From: Chitinophaga pinensis
Lineage (GTDB): Bacteria; Bacteroidota; Bacteroidia; Flavobacteriales; Flavobacteriaceae
Assembly: GCA_943324925.2 (NCBI GenBank)
Contig: CALPNL020000129.1
Coordinates: 1-5,573, forward strand
Direction of reading: 5' to 3'
Length of the DNA: 5,573 nt
In this document: in pieces, positions 1 through 5,573 of the stretch
How positions within the stretch are numbered: the stretch's first letter is position 1
How the letters are laid out: every line of letters begins with the position of its first letter
Program-made: the position numbers and the translations under genes
Notes under the pieces: generated by a model
Told to the model about the DNA's origin: nothing
The model's input: only the letters and a program-made list of their open reading frames with translations
Databases searched by the model: none

Positions 1-605
1 ACCACATGGTAGGAAATGTAGGTTGGAATGAAATGAATACTTGGGTAAAATTCTACGAAGACGTTATGGGATTTGTAAATTTCTTGTCTTTTGATGACAA
101 ACAAATCCACACCGAATATTCTGCATTAATGAGTAAAGTAATGTCGAACGGAAATGGACGTATTAAATTCCCAATCAACGAACCAGCAGAAGGAAAAAAA
201 CGATCTCAAATTGAGGAATATTTAGATTTTTATGGTGGGCCAGGAGTGCAACACATTGCCATTGCTACCGACGATATTATCGCTACAGTTACTCAATTAA
301 AAGCGCGTGGAGTAGAATTTTTATCAGCGCCACCACATGCCTATTATCAAGCAATTCCTGAAAGATTAGGAGTTCACATGGACATGATGAAAGAAGATTT
401 GAATGCAATAGAAAAATTAGCCATCATGGTTGATGCCGATGAAGATGGGTATTTATTGCAAATTTTCACCAAGCCAGTTCAAGACCGACCAACATTATTT
501 TTCGAAATAATTCAAAGAATGGGAGCAAAAGGATTTGGAGCTGGAAATTTCAAAGCACTTTTTGAATCTATTGAAAGAGAGCAATCTTTAAGAGGAACAT
601 TATAA
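1..605 (+). CDS. hppD: 4-hydroxyphenylpyruvate dioxygenase, C-terminal part (5' end outside window)
   Basis: This non-haem Fe(II) enzyme converts 4-hydroxyphenylpyruvate to homogentisate, the second step of tyrosine degradation, in the cytoplasm. The 200 complete codons from base 3 to the stop at 603-605 cover the catalytic C-terminal vicinal-oxygen-chelate domain; roughly the first 180-190 residues of a usual 380-residue protein are missing. All three iron ligands are visible: the His codon at 3-5 (opening the HMVGNVGWNEM motif), the His at 252-254 in GPGVQHIAIAT, and the Glu at 504-506 in LFFEIIQR. The conserved C-terminal helix region GFGAGNFKALFESIEREQ follows, and the protein ends RGTL. 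The ATG at 6 is internal, because the essential iron-ligand His lies just before it. The match to HPPD rather than hydroxymandelate synthase rests on the overall sequence and the C-terminal helix. No canonical terminator directly follows the stop; the first strong one is at 804-836. Confidence 0.96.
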   Translation, partial: HMVGNVGWNEMNTWVKFYEDVMGFVNFLSFDDKQIHTEYSALMSKVMSNGNGRIKFPINEPAEGKKRSQIEEYLDFYGGPGVQHIAIATDDIIATVTQLKARGVEFLSAPPHAYYQAIPERLGVHMDMMKEDLNAIEKLAIMVDADEDGYLLQIFTKPVQDRPTLFFEIIQRMGAKGFGAGNFKALFESIEREQSLRGTL

Positions 606-657
606 AATATATTTGATTTTCTTAAATTTTTCATAAAGAAATCGACCGAAAGAGAAT

Positions 658-665
658 TATCTTTG
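658..665 (+). promoter_or_regulatory. -7-like element TATCTTTG, no clear -33
   Basis: TATCTTTG matches the Bacteroidota sigma-ABfr -7 consensus TAnnTTTG exactly. I find no TTG at the usual 17-23 bp upstream, so this may be a chance match in AT-rich DNA. An identical octamer lies exactly 60 bp downstream at 718-725. Confidence 0.25.
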
Positions 666-690
666 CAAAATAAATGTTAAAGTTCATTTT

Positions 691-725
691 TTGCTAATTA
701 TAATTCAACATTTTGAATATCTTTG
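691..725 (+). promoter_or_regulatory. Candidate promoter upstream of the structured intergenic RNA
   Basis: The -7 element TATCTTTG at 718-725 fits TAnnTTTG exactly. The only -33 candidate is TTG at 691-693, at the end of a T-run, separated by 24 bp; this is slightly longer than the usual 17-23 bp. Transcription would begin near 730-732, just before a series of three hairpins ending in a terminator. The -7 match is direct observation; promoter activity is inference. Confidence 0.4.
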
Positions 726-730
726 TACTC

Positions 731-836
731 AGAAATAAGGAGTGGTTTCCTCATTTTTGTATAAATTTTCATAATTTATAATTTTTTGGTTGGTTAATAG
801 CATAAAAACTCAGTCATTATTTGATTGAGTTTTTTT
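731..836 (+). ncRNA. Candidate small RNA or structured 3' UTR between hppD and the DUF3108 gene
   Basis: No reading frame of note occupies this stretch, but it folds into three successive hairpins. The first pairs AAAT and AGGA (733-736, 738-741) with TCCT and ATTT (748-751, 753-756), with one A/C mismatch and a GTGGTT loop. The second pairs TATAAAT (760-766) with ATTTATA (774-780). The third is the terminator at 804-834. With a -7 element ending at 725 it would be a self-contained transcript of about 105 nt. It could equally be the 3' end of the hppD message. I do not recognise it as a known RNA family; the second hairpin is all A/T and weak alone. Confidence 0.35.
804..836 (+). terminator. 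Strong intrinsic terminator
   Basis: AAAAACTCAGTCA (804-816) pairs with TGATTGAGTTTTT (822-834) over 13 positions, with a single G-T wobble (813/825) and a five-base TTATT loop. A T-run extends to 836 and, after one G, continues TTTTTATT. It should end transcripts from hppD and/or the candidate small RNA before the next operon. Because the flanks are A-run and T-run, it might also work weakly in the reverse direction. Confidence 0.85.
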
Positions 837-852
837 GTTTTTATTACATTTG
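821..852 (+). promoter_or_regulatory. Promoter for the DUF3108-kynA-M23 operon
   Basis: TACATTTG (845-852) matches the Bacteroidota -7 consensus TAnnTTTG, with a -33 TTG at 821-823 and 21 bp between them, inside the normal 17-23 bp range. A second TTG at 825-827 would give 17 bp. The expected start is about 857-860, leaving a 5' UTR of some 33-36 nt before the ATG at 893. The -33 box lies in the loop and 3' arm of the preceding terminator. The motifs are observed; activity is inferred. Confidence 0.6.
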
Positions 853-892
853 AATTAAATATTGTAAAGGCAAATAAATTAAAACCATTACC

Positions 893-1666
893 ATGAAAAA
901 ATTTCTAATCTTCCTAATATTTCCTCTACTATTTAGTTTTGATGCCCAACGTGAAGACGCTTTTCAAACCGGTGAATGGTTCAAATTTAGAGTACATTAC
1001 GGACTAATTAATGCAGGATATGCCACTCTTGAAGTTCAAGACGGAGTAATTAATAATAGAAAAGTGTACCACGTAATCGGAAAAGGATATTCCACAGGAA
1101 TGTCAAGATTCTTTTTTAAGGTTGACGATCTTTATGAAAGTTATTTCGATAAAGTTACTGGAAACCCCTATAAATACATTCGAAAAATTGACGAAGGCGG
1201 TTATACTAAAAACCAAGAAGGATTTTTCAATCAAGCTTCGGATCGCGTTTTAGTTAAAGATTACGAAAACAAGACAGAAAAAACATTTGTTATCCCAAAC
1301 AATACCCAAGATATAGTGTCTACTTTTTATTATTTGAGAAATTATCCAACCATCAATAAGTTAAAAGTGGGGGAATCGGTTGCTATTGATATGTTCTTTG
1401 ATGAGGAAACTACAAAATTTAAGCTTAAATTTATCGGCCGAGAAGATCTAAATACTAAATTTGGAGAAATACCAACAATGATTTTCCGTCCTTTAGTTCA
1501 ATCGGGGAGAGTTTTTAAAGAACAAGAAGCACTTACCGTATGGATTTCAGACGATGACAATAAAATCCCTGTTAGAATACAAGCGAATTTAACCGTTGGA
1601 TCAATAAAAGCAGATTTAGATGGCTTTAAAGGATTAAAAAATTCCTTCACAATTAAAGTAAATTAA
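893..1666 (+). CDS. Exported DUF3108 domain protein
   Basis: This 257-residue protein has an N-terminal signal peptide: MKK followed by a hydrophobic run (about residues 4-16), with likely cleavage near the DAQ at 18-20. The protein has no cysteine, so it is not a lipoprotein and should be soluble in the periplasm or loosely envelope-associated. The mature part resembles DUF3108: it opens with GEWFKFRVHYGLINAGYATLEV (residues 27-48), runs through alternating beta-rich segments, and ends with VGSIKADLDGFKGL near residues 236-249. The family has no established biochemical role, and I do not assign one. The ATG follows a good promoter (821-852); no Shine-Dalgarno is present, as usual in this phylum. 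The stop lies 2 nt before the kynA start, implying co-transcription and possible translational coupling. Family assignment is from remembered motifs rather than a search. Confidence 0.85.
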   Translation: MKKFLIFLIFPLLFSFDAQREDAFQTGEWFKFRVHYGLINAGYATLEVQDGVINNRKVYHVIGKGYSTGMSRFFFKVDDLYESYFDKVTGNPYKYIRKIDEGGYTKNQEGFFNQASDRVLVKDYENKTEKTFVIPNNTQDIVSTFYYLRNYPTINKLKVGESVAIDMFFDEETTKFKLKFIGREDLNTKFGEIPTMIFRPLVQSGRVFKEQEALTVWISDDDNKIPVRIQANLTVGSIKADLDGFKGLKNSFTIKVN

Positions 1667-1668
1667 AA

Positions 1669-2604
1669 ATGGAAACCCGAACTATATCAAATGAAATCCT
1701 TCAAAAATTAGAAGATAAATTTCATAAAATAAACCAAAAAACCGAAACGCATTTAGAAGGACTCCTTTGGTCTAAACCGATTACTTATTGGGATTATATC
1801 CAAACAGACGCGCTATTAAATCTTCAAGTTCAAAGAACCACACTTCCCGACGAAATGGTTTTTATCATGTACCACCAAGTAAACGAATTGTTGTTTAAAA
1901 TGATTTTGTGGGAAATAGAGCAAATTTGTAAAAATGAGAATTTGGAAACTGCATTTTTTACAGATAGATTAATGAGAATTAGTCGCTATTTTGATATGTT
2001 AACCACTTCTTTTGACATCATGGGCGACGGAATGGAAGTAGATCAATACATGAAATTCAGAAATACCTTAACCCCGGCGAGTGGTTTTCAAAGTGCACAA
2101 TACCGCCTTATAGAGTTTGCCTCAACGGATCTAATCAACTTAATTGATTATCGTTTTAGAGCTACCATTGATAGAAACACTCCCTACGAACACGCCTTAG
2201 AACATTTGTATTGGCAAGCAGGAGGTAAAGACCATGAAACGGGAGAAAAGTCGTACTTAATTCTAGAATTTGAAAGAAAATACAAAGCGCAATTTCTTCG
2301 ATCAATGGAAGAGTACAATACCATTAATATGTGGCAAAAATTCAAACAATTGCCTGAAGCCGATCAAAAAAATCCTGAATTAATTAAAGCAATGCGACAC
2401 TACGACCACACCGTAAATATTACTTGGGTAATGGGACACTTGAATGCAGCAAGAAAATATATTGAGTCAAGCGGAAAAGGGAATGGCGAAGCGACTGGCG
2501 GAAGTGATTGGAAAAAATACATGCATCCAAAATACCAAAGAAGAATATTTTTCCCGGAGTTGTGGAGCGAAGAGGAATTGAAAAATTGGGGAGCCGAAAA
2601 TTAA
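1669..2604 (+). CDS. kynA: Tryptophan 2,3-dioxygenase
   Basis: This cytoplasmic haem enzyme oxidatively opens the indole ring of L-tryptophan to N-formylkynurenine, the first step of the kynurenine pathway. The 311 residues are close to bacterial family length (about 280-300). Family motifs appear in order: LQVQRTTLPDEMVFIMYHQVNELLFK, with Phe65 and substrate-contacting His69; YMKFRNTL with Tyr127, carboxylate-binding Arg131 and Leu134; SGFQSAQYR (138-146); His257 in VMGHLNAARKYI as the proximal haem ligand; Thr276 in ATGGS; and FFPELW near the end. These correspond to F51, H55, Y113, R117, L120, H240 and T254 of the Xanthomonas campestris enzyme. The stretch between the haem ligand and TGGS is five residues longer here. 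The ATG lies 2 nt after the DUF3108 stop and precedes the lipoprotein gene by 15 nt. No other kynurenine-pathway gene is in view. Confidence 0.95.
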   Translation: METRTISNEILQKLEDKFHKINQKTETHLEGLLWSKPITYWDYIQTDALLNLQVQRTTLPDEMVFIMYHQVNELLFKMILWEIEQICKNENLETAFFTDRLMRISRYFDMLTTSFDIMGDGMEVDQYMKFRNTLTPASGFQSAQYRLIEFASTDLINLIDYRFRATIDRNTPYEHALEHLYWQAGGKDHETGEKSYLILEFERKYKAQFLRSMEEYNTINMWQKFKQLPEADQKNPELIKAMRHYDHTVNITWVMGHLNAARKYIESSGKGNGEATGGSDWKKYMHPKYQRRIFFPELWSEEELKNWGAEN

Positions 2605-2619
2605 TATAAAAAACACGGT

Positions 2620-3840
2620 TTGAAAAAAACGTTCCTTTTACTTTTACTAATAGCATCATTATTTTCCTGTAATAAATCGGAAAAGGATAAAGGCATTACA
2701 AAAGAACCTATTGCGGTTGCGTTTGGATTTGTACTCAATCATTTTGATGTAGTTCAAGATACCATTAGGGACGGCGACACCTTTGGAAGCATCCTCGAAA
2801 AACAAAATTTAGGAGACCTAAAAGTATATGATATCGTCGAGAAAGTTAAAGACACTTTTGACGTTCGATTGATGAGAATAGACAAGCCCTATACTATTCT
2901 AAGATCCAAAGGGAAATCAAAAAAAATCCGCGCTTTTATCTACCAACCTGATCGATTGAGTTATTATGTGATCGATGTGAAAGATTCCATCAAAGTCTAT
3001 AAACACATTGAACCCGTTACCATTCGTCGAAGAACTATCGCGGGAAAACTAGACGGTTCTTTATCTGAAACATTAGTAAAAAAAGGAGTTGATGGAGCAT
3101 TAGCCGTTTCAATTTCTAAAGTTTATGCCTGGTCGATTGACTTTTTCAAATTACAAAAAGGCGATAAATTTGCTGTCACTTTCACCGAACGCTATATAAA
3201 CGACTCAATTTATGACGGTGTAGATAGCTTGAAATGTTCCTTCTTTGAATACAAAGGCAAATTAATTTATGCTTTTCCATTTTCGCAAGAGGTCAATTCC
3301 AATAAATTGGAATACTTCGATGAGGAAGGAAAAGCGCTTAAAAACTTTTTTCTAAAAGCCCCTTTAAAATTTGTAAATATTACTTCGCGTTACTCCAAAA
3401 ATAGATTTCATCCGGTGCAGCAAATCTGGAAAGCCCATAAAGGAACCGATTATGCAGCGCCATACGGTGCGCCAATTATGACTACTGCTTCTGGAGTGGT
3501 GGAACAAACTGGCTTCACCGCTGGAAATGGAAATTTTGTTAAAGTAAAACACAATAAGACCTATTCGACCCAATATTTACATATGTCCAAAATTATTGCG
3601 CGTCGGGGGCAAAGAGTAAACCAAGGAGATGTTATTGGAAAAGTGGGGAGCACTGGACTCGCAACTGGCCCTCACGTATGTTATCGATTTTGGAAAAACG
3701 GAGTTCAAGTAGACGCTTTGCGATTGAAGTTACCCAATTCTGAACCGATGAGTAAAAAGAATTTGCCTCGTTTTATGGAACAAATGACTCCCTTGAAAAA
3801 AGAATTGGATCGGGTAGCTGCAATGGAATTTAAGAGATAA
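2620..3840 (+). CDS. M23 family metallopeptidase lipoprotein, MepM/Csd3-like
   Basis: This is a predicted peptidoglycan endopeptidase anchored by lipid in the envelope. It starts with TTG: there is no ATG or GTG between the in-frame kynA stop (2602-2604) and a textbook lipoprotein signal, MKKTFLLLLLIASLFSC, with the lipobox Cys at 17. An OapA/LysM-like segment follows (about 46-92, containing IRDGDTFGSILEKQNLG), then a middle region like the second Csd3/MepM domain (about 125-255), then the M23 (LytM) domain (about 260-375). Visible active-site residues are His273 and Asp277 in HKGTD, His321 in YLHMS, and His352 in TGPHVCYRFW. In the usual HxH pair the second His, a zinc ligand, is Cys354 here. 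The pattern seems familiar from flavobacterial homologues, so it may be a lineage variant rather than a defect. Activity is uncertain. The gene is probably the last of the operon, though no convincing terminator follows. Confidence 0.9.
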   Translation: MKKTFLLLLLIASLFSCNKSEKDKGITKEPIAVAFGFVLNHFDVVQDTIRDGDTFGSILEKQNLGDLKVYDIVEKVKDTFDVRLMRIDKPYTILRSKGKSKKIRAFIYQPDRLSYYVIDVKDSIKVYKHIEPVTIRRRTIAGKLDGSLSETLVKKGVDGALAVSISKVYAWSIDFFKLQKGDKFAVTFTERYINDSIYDGVDSLKCSFFEYKGKLIYAFPFSQEVNSNKLEYFDEEGKALKNFFLKAPLKFVNITSRYSKNRFHPVQQIWKAHKGTDYAAPYGAPIMTTASGVVEQTGFTAGNGNFVKVKHNKTYSTQYLHMSKIIARRGQRVNQGDVIGKVGSTGLATGPHVCYRFWKNGVQVDALRLKLPNSEPMSKKNLPRFMEQMTPLKKELDRVAAMEFKR

Positions 3841-3932
3841 TAGTGGAATAAACTTAAATTTATTTAATTAGTTAATTCGTGGCTAAAAAACCTCGCCAAT
3901 TTATTTTTCATAAACTACTTCTTCACAAGTAC

Positions 3933-3953
3933 TTTACAAACATTATTTGTAAA
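3933..3953. repeat. Perfect 8-bp inverted repeat, possible operator
   Basis: TTTACAAA (3933-3940) and TTTGTAAA (3946-3953) are exact reverse complements with a five-base spacer CATTA. The right arm overlaps the candidate pgi -7 element by four bases, where a repressor or other dimeric regulator could act. As RNA it would be a weak hairpin without a T-tract, so a protein-binding site is the better reading. No regulator can be named from the sequence. Confidence 0.4.
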
Positions 3954-3957
3954 TTTG
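3950..3957 (+). promoter_or_regulatory. Candidate pgi promoter -7 element
   Basis: TAAATTTG fits the Bacteroidota TAnnTTTG consensus and lies 34 bp before the pgi ATG, a plausible position for a 5' UTR of about 27 nt. There is no TTG at the expected -33 distance, so the promoter is weak by consensus or depends on an activator. This is the best candidate I see in the 151-base gap between the peptidase and pgi. Confidence 0.45.
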
Positions 3958-3991
3958 CAATTCAAAATCAAATTAATTAAGACTTCTTATA

Positions 3992-5573
3992 ATGGCCTTA
4001 CCAAATACAAATCCAACTTCAACTGCTGCTTGGAAAGCAATTCAACACCATTTTGAAACTATGAAAACGGTTTCCATGAAAAATATGTTTCAAGAAGATC
4101 CTTCAAGAGCATCGAAATTTCATATTCAGTGGAACGACTTTTTGATTGATTATTCTAAAAACAGAATCAATCAAGAAACCATGGATTTGCTAGTTAATTT
4201 AGCCAATGAAGTGCATTTAAAAGAAGCAATTTCAGCTTACTTTGATGGAGAAGCAATAAATAAAACCGAAAACAGAGCCGTACTTCACACTGCTTTACGT
4301 GCGCCTGAAAATTCAGTGGTTACTGTTGACGGACAAAATGTAATTCCAGAAATCTACGAAGTTAAAAACAAAATAAAAGCCTTTACCGATGAAGTGGTGA
4401 ATGGCGTTAGAAAAGGATACACTGGTAAGGCGTTCACCGATGTGGTAAACATTGGAATTGGAGGCTCCGACCTAGGTCCAGCTATGATTGTAGAAGGATT
4501 ACAATATTATAAAAATCACTTAAACGTTCATTTTGTTTCCAATGTTGATGGCGATCATGTGAACGAAATCATTAAAAAAATAAATCCTGAAACGACCCTT
4601 TTTGTAATTGTTTCTAAAACATTTACCACACAAGAAACGTTAACGAATTCAGAGACCATTCGTTCTTGGTTTTTGAAATCAGCTAAGCAAGAAGATGTGG
4701 CCAAACATTTTGTTGCGGTTTCCACCAATATTAAAAACGTAACTGAATTTGGAATCAATGCCGATAATGTTTTCCCAATGTGGGATTGGGTTGGAGGCCG
4801 TTTCTCATTATGGAGCGCCGTTGGATTGTCAATTAGCCTTGCTGTAGGATTTGATAATTTTGACAAAGTTTTGAAAGGAGCCAATAAAATGGACGAACAT
4901 TTTAAAACTACTTCATTCGATAAAAACATACCAGTAGTTTTAGCTTTATTAAGCATTTGGTACAATAATTTCTTTGGTGCCGAAAGCGAGGCTTTAATAC
5001 CTTATACTCAATATTTGCAAAAGCTGGCACCCTACCTTCAACAAGGAATCATGGAAAGCAATGGAAAGAGTATTGGGCGTGATGGGAAACCAGTTAATTA
5101 CCAAACAGGAACGATTATTTGGGGTGAACCAGGAACCAATTCCCAACATGCTTTTTTCCAATTAATTCACCAAGGAACAAAATTAATCCCTACCGATTTC
5201 ATCGGATTTGTTAATTCATTGTATGGAAATAAAGACCACCACGATAAGTTGATGTCCAATTTCTTTGCGCAAACCGAGGCATTATTAAACGGAAAAACGG
5301 AAGCCCAAGTTCGAGATGAATTTAACAAGCAAGGAGTTTCCTCTGAAAAAGCCGATTATTTAACTCCGTTTAAAGTTTTTGAAGGCAACAAACCTACTAA
5401 TACAATATTGATTAATCAATTAACTCCGGAATCTTTAGGTTCTTTAATTGCCATGTACGAACATAAAATATTTGTTCAAGGGGTGATTTGGAATATTTTC
5501 AGTTACGACCAATGGGGAGTGGAACTAGGAAAGCAATTGGCGAACTCCATTTTGGATGAAATGAACTCTAAAA
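3992..5573 (+). CDS. pgi: Glucose-6-phosphate isomerase (3' end outside window)
   Basis: This cytoplasmic enzyme interconverts glucose 6-phosphate and fructose 6-phosphate in glycolysis and gluconeogenesis. The frame is open from the ATG (MALPNTNPTSTAAWKAI) through 527 complete codons to the window edge; with a usual length near 547, about 20 residues are missing. The sugar-phosphate site motif GIGGSDLGP (155-163) and SKTFTTQET are present, as are family signature 1 around VGGRFSLWSAVGLS (from about 267) and signature 2, GVIWNIFSYDQWGVELGK. The catalytic residues are Glu355 in MESNGKS, His386 in GTNSQHAFFQ and Lys514 in the second signature, the same numbers as in the Escherichia coli enzyme, which supports both the start and the absence of indels. 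It lies 151 nt after the peptidase gene behind its own candidate promoter, so it is probably a separate transcription unit. Nothing suggests loss of function. Confidence 0.97.
   Translation, partial: MALPNTNPTSTAAWKAIQHHFETMKTVSMKNMFQEDPSRASKFHIQWNDFLIDYSKNRINQETMDLLVNLANEVHLKEAISAYFDGEAINKTENRAVLHTALRAPENSVVTVDGQNVIPEIYEVKNKIKAFTDEVVNGVRKGYTGKAFTDVVNIGIGGSDLGPAMIVEGLQYYKNHLNVHFVSNVDGDHVNEIIKKINPETTLFVIVSKTFTTQETLTNSETIRSWFLKSAKQEDVAKHFVAVSTNIKNVTEFGINADNVFPMWDWVGGRFSLWSAVGLSISLAVGFDNFDKVLKGANKMDEHFKTTSFDKNIPVVLALLSIWYNNFFGAESEALIPYTQYLQKLAPYLQQGIMESNGKSIGRDGKPVNYQTGTIIWGEPGTNSQHAFFQLIHQGTKLIPTDFIGFVNSLYGNKDHHDKLMSNFFAQTEALLNGKTEAQVRDEFNKQGVSSEKADYLTPFKVFEGNKPTNTILINQLTPESLGSLIAMYEHKIFVQGVIWNIFSYDQWGVELGKQLANSILDEMNSK

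Noticed and set aside
6..8. ATG at 6 as the start of the HPPD gene
   Set aside because: The codon just before it is the His that forms the first iron ligand in the family, so the reading frame clearly continues upstream beyond the window.
615..643. Hairpin after hppD (GATTT-CTT with AAGAAATC, one bulge)
   Set aside because: The loop is 12 bases, the stem is A/T-rich and no T-run follows, so it is not a credible intrinsic terminator.
674..697. Seven-codon ATG frame in the intergenic region
   Set aside because: It is too short, has no supporting signal and lies upstream of the candidate RNA start.
2420..2659. Reverse-strand open frame across the kynA/M23 junction
   Set aside because: It is antisense to the conserved end of kynA and the lipoprotein signal, and its product has no recognisable features.
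2668..2700. Bacteroidota lipoprotein surface-export signal after Cys17 of the M23 protein
   Set aside because: The residues after the cysteine (NKSEKDKG) lack the run of adjacent acidic residues seen in described signals, so surface exposure cannot be claimed.
3364..3573. Reverse-strand open frame inside the M23 gene
   Set aside because: It is antisense to the conserved catalytic domain, short, and has no recognisable product or promoter.
3874..3901. Possible terminator after the M23 gene (TGGC with GCCA)
   Set aside because: The core stem is only four pairs with an 11-base loop and no clean T-tract immediately after it. The nearby TTAAA/TTTAA hairpin is all A/T. I would not annotate either.
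4555..4965. 136-codon reverse-strand open frame inside pgi
   Set aside because: It is fully antisense to conserved Pgi sequence including signature 1, and its translation resembles no protein I recognise.

Overview
The window looks like ordinary chromosome from a member of the Flavobacteriia (Bacteroidota), most likely Flavobacterium or a close relative. The DNA is AT-rich. No Shine-Dalgarno sequences precede the genes. Candidate promoters carry the Bacteroidota -7 element TAnnTTTG. The proteins read like flavobacterial orthologues. All five genes lie on the + strand, and the first and last are cut by the window edges.

Layout: (1) 1-605, the C-terminal half of 4-hydroxyphenylpyruvate dioxygenase (tyrosine catabolism). 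(2) 606-892, a 287-base intergenic region with -7-like elements at 658-665 and 718-725, three consecutive hairpins of which the last is a strong intrinsic terminator (804-836), and a good promoter (821-852) partly inside that terminator. The stretch 731-836 could be a small RNA of about 105 nt. (3) 893-3840, a probable three-gene operon: an exported DUF3108 protein, tryptophan 2,3-dioxygenase (kynA, starting 2 nt after the previous stop), and a TTG-initiated M23 peptidase lipoprotein with a MepM/Csd3-like layout. (4) 3841-3991, an intergenic region with a perfect 8-bp inverted repeat overlapping a candidate -7 element. (5) 3992-5573, glucose-6-phosphate isomerase (pgi), complete through all its catalytic residues but lacking its last codons.

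Functionally, the left half joins two aromatic amino acid degradation enzymes: HPPD makes homogentisate from the tyrosine-derived keto acid, and KynA opens the tryptophan indole ring. They are separated by a terminator and promoter, so they need not be co-transcribed. The DUF3108 protein and the M23 lipoprotein are envelope proteins, and why they flank kynA is not clear from the sequence. Pgi is core glycolysis/gluconeogenesis and appears to have its own promoter.

I saw no mobile element, CRISPR array, tRNA or rRNA, defence system or biosynthetic cluster. The points most worth a second look are the HxC (instead of HxH) zinc-site motif in the M23 peptidase, the structured intergenic RNA candidate, the longer substrate-site loop in the tryptophan dioxygenase, and the palindrome at the pgi promoter.
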